From assembly GCA_030063045.1 (NCBI GenBank), contig JAQSEB010000019.1:1426001-1490000 (forward strand): a stretch of 64,000 nucleotides of DNA. Direction: 5' to 3'. Both the position numbers and the translations under genes were made by a program. Source of the DNA: Pratylenchus scribneri. Its lineage: Eukaryota; Nematoda; Chromadorea; Rhabditida; Pratylenchidae. This document shows, piece by piece, positions 46,370-58,900 of the stretch; positions within the stretch are counted from its first letter, which is position 1; every line of letters begins with the position of its first letter. The notes beneath the pieces were generated by a model. It was not told the origin of the DNA. It did not search any database and saw nothing but the letters and a program-made list of their open reading frames with translations.

Positions 46370-47966
46370 AAATTCAAATTTAAATATTTTTGCCATTTTT
46401 TGTGAACATTTTTGGGCCTCGCCATCCAAAAATTCGTGCAATTTTCCCTCCCCATTGATATAATGAAGCCAGCCACCAATCTCGCGCGAAAGCATCAAAA
46501 AATGTGTCTTAATTTCTTTTTCTTTAAATTTTCCAAATTTGTTTAAATTTATAACCAAATTTTTTCGCTTTCTCCCAAATTTGTGCATCTATATCAATAC
46601 CACAAAAAGGGGAATTATCTTAGCAGGAAAATGCCTATTTTTACAAAAAAAAATTGTCTCACATACGAAATAGTTTCTCTTTTTAAGGACCAAATAATTC
46701 TCCGAAAAATGACATTAAGAAAGGACTAAATAAGTCTGAATAAAATCGGCTTAATTTGATTTCATCTTTTGAGACTAGAAATTTTCTAGTCAACTCAATT
46801 TGTTCAATATCTGATAAATTCCCCCAAATTTCGGGAAATATAAAAATGATGCACAAATTTGCGGGAAATCGGCTCTTCCCCAATTCGCCTTTCTTTTTTT
46901 TCACACATTTTTGTAGCAAAGATTTTTTATTGCCCCAAGCACATTTTTCCATCTTTTTTATATTTTCCCTTTTGTTCGCCTCCAAATAATATGAGTACTA
47001 AATAAAATATTTTCTTTCATAAATAATTCACAAAATAAATCATAAAAAAAAATAATCATATTTTACCCAAATTGTAGCCGAGGAAAGTAAAAAGGTGAAC
47101 TTTGTGCCCTCGCCCATCATTTGCTTACCCAATACCCACTTTCCCCTCTCAAATCGATTCATTTTTTGGGGCAAAATCCATGGAGAAATCGACCAATGTT
47201 TCAATTTATTGAAGAAGACTTTTTGTTTTATTTTTTGGGCAATTCAACTTCATCATTGCATCAATTTTGGCATAAATTGCTTCCGAGAAAGATCAAATCA
47301 AATTTAGAACTTGTGGTTGAAGTTTAGGTCGACTTAAACTCCATTTGATTTTGATAGCATTTGTCGGTAAATGGGTCTTTAGGGAATGAATGAGGAAGGA
47401 AGACAATTCCTAGACTCGTTTTTTCCCCTTCTTTTCCAACAAGAAAATTCGAATTAAATAAATTTATCACGGATAAAAAATATTTAGCGAATCAAAATAA
47501 AATGGAAAAATTACGCAAATGGATTTTGGGTTTTGGGACAGGAATAATATAAGTGGAGAAGTGATTTTGGGGACAATTCCAGGGCTTTTTATATGGTCCA
47601 AAAAAGGGCGGGGCGAATTATTTATGGAATTTTGGACAAAAATAATTCCGAAAAACAAAAATATTATTAATAAACAAAAATAATGTGAATGGCGGGAAAA
47701 TCGCTGAAACCAATTGTTTTTTGAATAAAATAGGAGATATGAAAAATCGTTTCAACGACAGCATTTATAAAAGGAGCACAAGAATGGGTGACAGTGTTCT
47801 TTGACGTCATTTTGCAAAAAATTAAATTCTCTAAAATAATTTAGTTCGAATAAACTAAGTAAATCTTTCGCGCAACATTCCATCCATTTCCTCTCAAAAT
47901 TCATTTAATTTTCCATCTAAATTTCCCTAAAATATAATTTTAATTTGCCATTAAATATAAAGAAAA
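46370..47966. other. Intergenic, E-protein 3' end to epoxide hydrolase start
   Basis: AT-rich, no supported exon or RNA. Contains the E-protein 3' UTR and the epoxide hydrolase promoter by position. Confidence 0.5.
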
Positions 47967-49764
47967 ATGCCGACAATCCTCCAATCAGCCCTCCTTTGGC
48001 TGGTCATCATTGGCTATTCCTCCATTACATCAATTTATATGTTGGCCCATTTTGTGATTGTTTGGTGGCGAAATAGGTCGACCTTTTTCCGCAAGCAAAT
48101 ACATCCTAGGCCAGCCGTGTTGGATGCACCGGAATGGCGACATCGGAATGTGCACCTTTCGGTCAGTTCCTTAAATTTTGGGAACAATTTTGCTTGGATT
48201 CATTCCAATGGAAATTGAATTTACAAATTATTGCCTTAAGAAAACCCAAAATTTTTAAACGAATTTAAAAGGGCCAATTAATTGCTTCAACAAAATGAGT
48301 GAAATTATTCCTCTCATAATTAATTTCCATCAATCGTAGAAAGTTCAATTGCATATTGTGGAATGTGTGGATAATAATGCCGGAGGCGACAATCCAACTA
48401 ATTCCGATAAGCCTGTGATGCTCTTTGTACACGGATTCCCCGGTGATTTATTGCCAACTTATCCCTTCTTAATTAGTTTTTGTCCTTTTAGAATTTTGGT
48501 ATTCTTGGCGTTTCCAACTTCGCCATTTTCGGGACAAATTTCGGTTTTTTGCATAATTTTTTTCACATTTCATCAAATTCGTATAGAACGGTGGCCGTTG
48601 ACCTTCGAGGCTACAATGATTCGGACAAACCAGCTGGGGTGGCAAATTATGAGGCGGAAGTGCTGGTGGCCGACATTATTGAATTGATTGAAGTTTTGGG
48701 TGCGTTTTTGGAAACAAAATATCCAACAAATTTATAGAAAAATAGATGGATTTAATATTAAACCCAAATTAGCATTTTGTTTCTATAAGGAATTGAGAAT
48801 TGGATGGGAATTGGAAAATCATGTTTTATGGAATTATTTTTAAGGTGGAAATGTGGTATTGGTTGGCCACGATTGGGGTGGTGCTTTATCCTGGATCGTC
48901 GCAACAGAAAGGCCCGATTTAGTGCAAAGGCTGGTGATTATGAATGGACCGCATGGAAAATTTTTGACAAAAATAATGCGTACAAAATCAGTCCAATTGA
49001 TCAAATCATGGCAAGTTTTGGGGGGCAAATTAGGCATAATTATAAATGGAAAATAGTTCAATGTGGTGTAAATAGCTTTAATTTAGTGTTAAATAATTAT
49101 GAATTAATTATTTTCATAAAATTCATTCATAAAAATATTCCAAACATTTAAAATCCATCGGCCATTTAGGTATATGTTCTTCTTTCAATGTCCTTTGCTA
49201 CCAGAATTGTGGATTTGGAATAATGATTTTGCAATGCTTGGGGAATGCTTCATTGGCAACAATAAAATGAGCCTTGTTCATAAGGAAAATTTCACTGCCG
49301 AAGATTTGGAGGCATGGAAATATGTTTTTTCGAAACCAAGTAAATTAATTGAAATTATTTAAGTGAATGGAAATTTAAATAATATTTACAAAATTAAATT
49401 TAAATATTTTCTCTAATCTCATATCCCCCTTCCCCTTCCTCATTTGAAGATGGCATCACCCCTCCAATAAATTATTATCGAGCATTGATGCGAGCAGCCA
49501 ATAGGCAAATTCATTATGACACAGTTCGAGTCAGTGAATTGGATAATTCATTTTATTGGGATATATTTGTGCAAATTTCAGCCAAAAACTTTGATAATTT
49601 GGGGCGAATTGGATAAAGCATTGGAAATGGAAATTGCCGAATTATCGGTGGGAATATGCCGAGACGCAAAATTGGTTAAAATTCCGGACTCTTCACATTG
49701 GGTGCAGCAAGATGTGCCGGAAAAGGTGAATGCGATTATGGAAGAATGGTTGGCCGAAAATTGA
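47967..49764 (+). CDS. Membrane-anchored epoxide hydrolase (alpha/beta-hydrolase fold, EPHX4/CEEH-like)
   Basis: Eight exons (47967-48161, 48340-48442, 48492-48543, 48587-48699, 48845-49010, 49170-49339, 49450-49529, 49582-49764) encode 353 residues. An N-terminal anchor (SALLWLVIIGYSSITSIYML) precedes the hydrolase. HGFPEFWYSWR at residue 96 is the oxyanion-hole motif. GHDWGG supplies the nucleophile Asp163, WGELDKAL the acid Asp304, and SSHWVQQD the base His332. The lid contains INYYRA, whose tyrosine can activate the epoxide. The protein should hydrolyse lipid or xenobiotic epoxides to diols at the ER membrane, as C. elegans CEEH-1/2 do. The fifth intron is GC-AG (donor GCAAGT) and splits a tryptophan codon. 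The gene is tail to tail with the vWA gene, 140 bp apart. Confidence 0.94.
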
Positions 49765-49904
49765 ATTATTGAACAAATTAATTGACTGCATTTTTTTATT
49801 GATGATTTTGAATTTTGATAAAAATGAAAAGAATAAAATGAATTTCAAATGGGATTATTATTATTTATATTTTAATTGCACATTCAATTTTGTATTTCAA
49901 TTCT

Positions 49905-52900
49905 TTAACATCCACGAAGTAAATCCCTCAATTGTTTTCCAAATAATTCGTCCAAATTCCTTTCGGTGAATACTCTTTTTTGGTCGCCACTTATTCGAAC
50001 CAATTCCTCCCTTGCCGTTGGCATTTTTGCGTCATTGTCCACGGCAATGGCATAAACTTGATTGGAAAGGATACGGCGCAATTGATTGGCCTCGGCTCCG
50101 AAATCTTGCATTCCGAATCCATCCGTGAAAATTAGGGCCAATGGCTGAGCCACACCGGGTCGGGCGCCCCTTGAAGGCGAATATTCGGCGATAGCCTGAA
50201 GTACAAAAATGAAATGAAGAATACTTATTTGTTATTTCCTTTAAAGCTTTTTGTCCAAAACATTCTGTCAATAAGCCTTTCTCCTACTGTACCCCCACTT
50301 CTTGCCCGATTACCCATCTATCCTATCAATCAAATATTGCCTCAATCCACATTTATAAATCAGCCCCTTTTCTTATTCGTCATTTTCCCTTCACTTTATT
50401 CTTAATATTTTCTTGCACAATTTTGATAAATAATAATTTAAGTCCAGTTTCCCTTTATCCATATCCCATTCAGGCAGGCTTAACCTCCGGCGGGGACGCA
50501 GAGAAACAACTTTAGACCGAAATTACGATTAATACAATCTATTATTGTCTTTACAAATTTGTTTACTAAAATATTGCCCTTATGATGGACCTGTTGAAGG
50601 GCGGAATGAATGGCCGTAATCCCATCGCTGAATTGAATTGCCTCCAATTCGGCCAATAATCGCTCCTTGGTTTGTTCTTCTCCAAATGAATGTACGGTGC
50701 GAACTTTGTCCGCCGCCGCAAATTTAATCAAAGCAATTCGAGCATTATCCGGCCCAATTCTCAATTTTTCCAATATTTCTGCCGCCAACTGCTTTTCCCT
50801 CTCAAATGATTGCTCAACACTTCCGGACGAATCGATGAGAAGCAAAACATCGAGAAGGCATCCGGGCCGGAAAGTAGATTGCCTTGATTGGGAAGAAGGT
50901 GAGGGCGAAATTGAGGAAACTGATGCCAAAGTTTTTGTTGATTTAGCCAATGAGGATGTACTTTTAGTTGATGTTAAAGTGGATGTTCGAAATGGCGGAG
51001 TGGGAGATGAGCTAATGGGTGCATTAATGATATTTTGAGATGAATTTGTGGGTCGAATTCGACTTCCCCTTGCATTTTGGCGAATTCTTTGATTGCTTCT
51101 TTTGGTTGTCAATGTTTGATCAGCAGTTTCACTTTGATTTATTCCATTTAATGATTGCCTCGTTGTTTTTGCCTCCAATTCGCCTTGAATTCTGCCTTTT
51201 CTTTGTAAATTATTTTGTGAATTTTTGCCATCAAGAATTGGCCTTGCCGTTGAAGAAAGCGTTGTTGAAACTTTTTTGTCGGTTTCTCCAATATTTTGTC
51301 GATATTCCGACCTCAATCTGGCCACTAACCTTTCTTCTTCCACTTCTTTTCCTTCCAATTTTTCTTCCTTTTTTCCTTCATTTGGTTTCACTTTGACCAA
51401 TAATTTTTCTTCGCCTCCAAACAATTTTTCGTCCCCGCCGGCCCTGGCAATGTCCTTTTGTCGGCCTTCATCCAATGAATGGGCCAATTGTTGTTGTTGG
51501 CCTCTTTGTTGCCTCGTCGTTGAATGGCATTCCCCTGATGGGCCCATTGCTTGGGCCAAAAGGAAATGGGCGAATTCAGCATTCCGGTCATAGGCATAAA
51601 TTTGTTGGCTTGAACCGGTATAGGCGGTCAACTGAACATAATGAAATGCAAGGAAATGATCATTGACACTACCGTTTGTTCATCCACTGTTTTTGAACTG
51701 TCCACTGCGTGACAACTTAATCCGGGGGTCTGGCAAAAAGTAAAGAGTTAAATACACTAAAAATGGTATTCCATTCTGGGTGTACCCTTTTCAGCAATGC
51801 GCTGGCCTTGGCCCTTTCCTCTGCGGTGTCCGCCGTGTTTCGGCCATCTCCAACCAAAAGAATCATTCCCCGGGCACCGGCCCGTCGATTTGTGGCCAAA
51901 TAGTCGACGCCAACGCCAATTGCCTTTGCATAATTTGGACGACCTTTTGTGGGTCGAATTTGTTCAATATGCCGAAATATTGGCTCCCTTTGTTGTTCAT
52001 CCGAGAATTGATATTCCAGCCGATGGGCTCCAATCGAGAGGACCGCCATTTGAACACGATGGCCAAGTGGAAGGGAACCTAATAAGTATATGGATGAATG
52101 GAAAAGGATGGATTGGAAATGAACTTTTGGATACCGTATTTTTTCGATTATAAGCCCTTGGGTCAATATATTCTGACTCTCTAGGGTGGGCTATTATTAG
52201 AGAGTGGACCTTTATTTTTCAGAAACAATACTAGTTGGGGACTTTTCTGATTTTTTAGGACAAAAAATGTTTATTTCGGTTAATTAATTTCACTCAAAAA
52301 TAGGTCAATTTAAATAAAAAATTTAGGCTGGGTGGGATATTAGAAAGTGCGCTTATAATAGACAAAATAAGGCATTCATTTTTAAGATTAATATTATTTA
52401 ATTGTAACTTGCCAAGCACATCCAATAATAAATATCGATTTGCATTCAATTTTGGGTCATTTCCATCTTGGCTTGCGTCCGTGTTATCCAACAAAATTAG
52501 CAAATCCAATTTTGGACGTTGGCATCCATTCGAATCTTCCTATAAATGAATGTACAAATTCCTTGAATTTATTTTTGAATTCACTTGGAATTGGAGGAGG
52601 GCGGCCTCATCATGGGCAATTAGGCCGAATCCATTGGTTCGATGCCTTTTTGCGCATTCCTCCTCTGTTCCATTCAAAAGGGAAACCACATCTTGGAGGA
52701 AGCGTTCCGTCGACCCATCACGATAAATTCGTTGATCATCGCCAATATACTTTGAATTTAATATTAAAATGTGGAAAAGGAGGAGAATTCCCAATGCCAA
52801 TAAAGGTCCTCTCCTATTTGTCCTACTGTACCCCCACTTTTGCCCTGTCACCTTATCAATCAAATATTGCCTCAATCTGCCTTTTTAAACCAGCCCTTCT

Positions 52901-55900
52901 CCCTCTTATTGCTTTTTCCCCTTCACTTTATTACCACATTTTCCCACACAATTAATAAAGAATAATTTAATGTCCAGTTTCTCTTTAGTATTATCCCATT
53001 CATTGGGCCACTGGGGGCTTATGCCTTCTGCCAAGGCCTGGGGCGAAAGCCTAGGCTCCAGCTCTCGCTCCAAACCATGTTTAGCTTAGCCCTAGATTAG
53101 GACTAATAACCCCAATGGATTTATTATTAATTTGATGGCATAAAGAACTTAGTGTTAAACCCTAAAGTGCAAATTTGTTGCGATTAAAAAAATTGTAGAA
53201 TACATTTAATTAAAAACAAAAAAATAAGAGGGATAAATGAAAAGGGAATTATATTTGGATTTAATGAGTGAAGGAGTATGGATATGGTACCTTTAAAAAT
53301 CAGAATTAGCCAAAAGCGAGAAATCCGATTCCGGAATACCATATCCCTATCTCATCAAGCAAATTCCTTTTTTATTCTTATTTTTTCTGGTAAAGAAAAA
53401 TTTGCACTTATTTAAGAATCGTTTAACCCACTATTATCAATCAAATTTGTAAATTTTCTCACATTTTTCAATTCCCTCAAGTCTACTTCATCGCCCAAGG
53501 CCACTCCGAATCGATGGGCCCCAGTTTGGGCCAATTTTTTGCTGGCACTGAGTACTTTTTCCCAAGGGTCTTGGCTCATTCCATCATTCATTAAAATGAC
53601 CACTTGAAGGGCGTCTGCCCGCCTTCCCCGTTCCAAGTCTTGAATGGCCAATTCAACGGCCTTTGAGGTCAATGTACTGCCGCCTCGATATTTGATGTCC
53701 TCAATCGCCTTTCTGACCATCTAAAAAGAATATGATTTTTTATTTAATTAATATATTTTTGAGATTTTAGCTAAAATTGAAACTATTCTGCTAATTTTTG
53801 AATAATATAATTTATTAATTTATTGCCAATTTCTCCTCACCTTTCTGTCTCGACCCAATCCCAAAGTTTGCCGTAGGACGGGCACATTTGTGAATGAATT
53901 AATGCCGGTGGCCACATGCGTATTTTGCCTATTGATTGGCAACCTTTCAATGAGGGAAAGTGCCAATTCACGTTGATGTTCAAAAACGGTTTCACGTGAT
54001 GTGGACGCATCCAAAATGATAATCTAATTGAATAAAGTGGATTAGTGCGCGAAAAGATTATTATTAGCATAAAAAGAGAAATTTGAAATATTTTCACTAT
54101 GAAAAATTCCGAAAAAATTGTGAAAGTTTGAGCTGTAAAATAAATTGATGTAAAAATAAAATTTAATTAATAAATTAAAATGAATTTCCCCACCAAATCC
54201 ATTTTTGTGTAGCGGCATTTCTCCGTCTCTTCATCTTCTCCATCCTCATCCAATTGTTCACCCAATAATAATATTGTCCCATCCTCCTCCGTTTGGGGCA
54301 ATAATTCTCGGCTGCTATTTGCAATTCGACTGCCTCTTAAATTCACTCTTCTACCGGCCAAATTTTTTGCCCTAATTCCATCGGCCAATAGCAATTTGGT
54401 CAAATTCAAATTTGGAATGAGTAAATCGGCCGGAGCCGGCGTTGGCGATGCCTCAACGATGGGCACCGGTGTGAGGGGCAATTCCCTTTCGGGACAGGCG
54501 GCCACAGAATGGCCAACATCCTTCAAGAAACGTTCAATGCCTTTGTCCCGGTAAATTCGGGCCTCATCCTTGGTGTATTCCAACAATTCTTCAAGGGCAT
54601 ATTTTTCTGACAGGGTTACGGCATAAAGCTGAAAATAATGTGAAGGAATGGGTGGAATGGCCATTTTGCTTATAAATACTTAAAATATTTCCAATGATTT
54701 TAATGGCTAATAAAAAGATTTTAGACTATTCCCAAATTAAAATTATTTAAAATAATTTTGATTAAATTGTTAAATTAATTTTCCTATTTTGGATAATTTT
54801 GTGTCCACCAATGTTGAATTTACCTCGCCGTCAGTCTCATTTCTTAATTTTCTGGCCGTTTCCTGCACTTTTGCCCATTCATCCTGACTATTCCCATCCG
54901 AAATGAGCACAACAATAAGCCGGGCATTCGGCCGATGTGCTCTTCCAATTTCGGCCAATGCCTTTTTTGGTAAAATGTAAATTACACCCAAAAAGCATTC
55001 CCAATTCTTGGCACCAATTCAACGCCGGCCACCAATGAAGTTTGCCCTCCGGTGTGCTCAATTCGTTCCAATTCATAGAGGACATCATCCCGTCGACGTC
55101 CAACCAAAAATGGGAATTGCAACGAAGCTTTGGAATGGAATTTGATTAGGCCAATTGAAAGACGTTTCTGATAGAAAATTAATGAATTAAATAATTTGAA
55201 GGAAGTACCGAAAAATCACGTTCCGGCAAAACGCGGATCAAATCAAGTGCAAAGATTTTTTGGGCATAAAAGTCACGCTGAATGGAATTTGGGGAAGATA
55301 ATTTATTCTGTTTATATAATTTAATTATGAAAATAGTTAATGAGAATGATATGCACTTTTTGTGTATTTAAATATAAATACAATTATATTTTTCGAATTT
55401 AATATTTATTTTGTATCATGGAAGGTACAGTTTTATTCTGGCAAAAATAAGGAATTTCTCAATATTATGGATTTATGCTATGTATTAATCTAATCTAGGG
55501 CTATAAGTTGTTTGGGATGGGAGCTGGGCCTAGCCTCTTGCCCCATGCCTAAAGCCCCTAGACCCAGTAGCCAAATGAAGGGATATGGAAAAAATTGACT
55601 TTAAATTATTCTTTATTAATTAGCGGGAAAATGTGATAATGTGATGTGAAGGGTAAAGATAGGTTGTAGGAGGGAAAAAGGGCTGTTTTATAAATGTGGA
55701 TTGGGGCAATATTTGATTGATAGGGTGACAGGGCAAAAGTGGCGGTACAGTAGGACAAATAGGAAAGACCCTTATAAGAATTATTGCCATTGACACTATG
55801 CTTTGTATTTGTAAATAAAATATATTAATATATCCTTATTCCAAAAATTGCCAAAAGAAAAGAATGTCAAATTATTTTTTACAGATTGCACAAAAATTCA

Positions 55901-58900
55901 CCTCAACACTGGTTGATGTGTCCAAAATGAACATCAAATCGACGGGATCACTTCGACAATAGCCCAATATTTCTTCCAATTTTGTATTTGGCAAAGTTGA
56001 AGGAATTGATGGAATTGTTGTGAATGATGATGGCCCGGGGGAAGAAATGGGGGAAATGAAAATGGAGGATGTTCCATTTGATAATAAATCATTTATGGGT
56101 GTTGTGGTGGCCGGCACACTGGGCGATCGACATTCAATCAATGACATTTCGGCCTCATCAAGAAATTGACGAATTCGGGCATCGATGTAGACGAACCATT
56201 TATTGCCGGCGTACATTTCCAATTCCCTTTTTTTTGGGAGAATTTTATATTCAGTTTTTTGTACCATTTTATTCTCTCTTTCAGACTTTCGGTGTTTTAG
56301 AGAATGAAAAGATCTAAGTATCAAAGCTGAGATTAAGCTACCGGATAAATTTATATAGTATTTTAATAAGCATAACCTTAGCTTAATTACAAAATGATAT
56401 CAAAAACATTGGCCGATATTAAATATTTTATTTACCAAAATTATGGCCATAAAAGTCCAAAAACATAATTTTAATTAACCCAACGGTTTTTTGGCCTTAA
56501 CTTTGAAAATATCCAACATTAGCCAATACTTTTGATATATTAGCCAAATTTATACTTTATAAAATAATCGATATTAAACCGTTTCATGCCCAATTATTGT
56601 AATACAATAATTTGTAATTTTTTCATCCATTTTCCTCTATATAAAATTACCCAAAATTACCTAAAGAAATAGTCATGACTGACAGTGACCGCATAAACAT
56701 CAGCCTGGATTGCCCTCAATTTGGCTGCCGCCGCCAACACTTCCGCCCATGGATCTTGACTGTTCCCATCCGAAACCAAAACCATCATTAGCCTTGCATC
56801 TTTTCGCCTTCTTTTGGCCACTTCTTCCACTGCCAAATTTATGCCACTCACAACGGATGTGCTCCCTCCGGTGTGTTGGATGGAGGAAAGTGCCGAAAGC
56901 ACTGACTTCTTTTCCTTCAATTCGCCCATCGCAAATTGAATTCGTCCAATTCGATGGAATGAGACCACGCCAACTTGGACACGTTGGCCAAAATCGTCGT
57001 CCGGCAATCGACGAACCAGCTCAATGGCAAATTGCAATTGTTGTTGAAATTCTTCGGCAACACTTTGTGAAGTGTCAATGATTAAAATTAAATCCACTTT
57101 GCATTCATTTCCGGCCAATTTGCTTCCATTTTGATGTTCCAAAATGCCATTCAATGGTGGCAATGTTGGAATTGCAATTGTCTCATTTTCCGCCTTTTCT
57201 TCAATGAATATTCCGGACAATCTATTGGCAGCTCTTGTCCTTTTCCTTTCATTCGTCAAAACGGAATCGGCCATTGCCAATTTGCCATCTCGGCACCAAA
57301 TTATTCGTCGACGGAATTCATCAACGAAACGGGCCATTTGGCCTTGGACTTTGGCTGTAAATAGACGAAATAGCGCCGGCGAACGTTGGGATGAATTAAC
57401 GCCAAACAATGTGCCCAATTCCTCTTCCATTGATTTAGGCCCAAAATTGAGTATAAAAATGGACATTTTTGGCCGATGTTTTGCCAATTTGATGGTGGCC
57501 TCTTTCCTCACTTCTCCAATTCCATCAGTCAATATAATCAATGCCATTCTGGCTTTTTCCCTTTTTGTTTGTTCCATTTGGGCCATAATGCCCGAAAGTA
57601 AGTCAACGAAATCGCCTCCTCCACCTTTTCCATAATGTTCACTGTCCAATCGGTCCAATGTGAAAAGTGCATCGTCCAATTTTGTGCCAATTTGTGAGGA
57701 CATAATTTGTTGGCTTCCAGCCCAAATTGATAGACGAATTCGGCGATGGAAATGTTCGGCCGGGGCTTGCCTCAACGCATCCATCGCCGCTCTTTTCAAG
57801 GCATCAAATTGTTCAGGCGATGTTTTTTCCCGCTCAGAATGCAACAAAATGGTCAAATCAATTGGGTCTAAAATGAATGAATATTTGGGTCAATCCATCA
57901 ATATTATTGACTTTTTACCATTTTTGCATTCTGTCGTCGATTTTCGTTGGAATGCTTTGGCCGCCAATTGCAAATGTTCAACGCGTTCAACACTGGAAAT
58001 TGGTTCATGGTCGGGCACAAGGGAATGTTCCTCTCCAATAGATTGACTATCCTCATTTCCTTCACTTTGTTGCAATTTTCGTTGAAATTCGCCACTTGGA
58101 GGCAAAACACAATCCAACAGAATCCTTGACGCTAAAAAATATTTTCGCTTCATTCAACTAATTATATTTAAAAATCCTCCAGGCCATTTTTTAAATATTC
58201 CCCCCTCCCCCAAATTTGATCATTTCCATTTTGTTTTGTGCACCTTGATCAACGAATTGTTTTGTGCGTGCATCCAGAAAAACATGCCATTGATCGCCGC
58301 CTGCCAACTTCTTCAGCCGTTCCAATTGGGCACTGGGATTTACGGAAATGGCGAACAATTCGGTGCGAGGGAGGGCACCAAAAGGACGAACTGCTTGGGA
58401 CAATTCATCCGCCGTATTCCTCCCATTTGATCCACTCCAAAAGACAAAAATGAGAAGGCGAGAGGATGGCCTACGGTTGACATTGATTTGCTAGAAATGG
58501 CAAAATTCTAAAGGGGAAATAGAGGCAAATTTACGCGAATTTTATTGGCCACAGCAGCAAATGAGGATTGCACTTTTGAGGGTTGAATTGACCGTAGCCT
58601 TCGTTGAAAGTCTGCCTTTCCCATTCTTTCGGCCCATTCCGCCTCCAACCTCGGCTCACGGCCAAAAGAAAGGGCGGCCAATTGGATTTGTCCATCCTCA
58701 ACATCTTCTGTGGGTAATTTTTCCACCAATTGGATGGCTAAACGCAATTGACGCTCAAAAATTGGCGAAAATGTTCCATCCGGGCTGAACCGATCCAAAA
58801 GAAAGAGAATATCGGTGGGACAATCGGCTGGCAATCTTCTTGATGAATCCTAAAGGGATTTAGGGAAAATTAATGGAGGAAATTTAAATTAATATTTATG

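Noticed and set aside
46003..46383. 126-codon frame overlapping the last E-protein exon
   Set aside because: Different frame from the bHLH helix 2 reading; the bHLH frame (46055-46369) is clearly the coding one.
51040..51593. Plus-strand frames over the vWA gene linker
   Set aside because: Antisense shadows of the low-complexity minus-strand exon 51631-50591.
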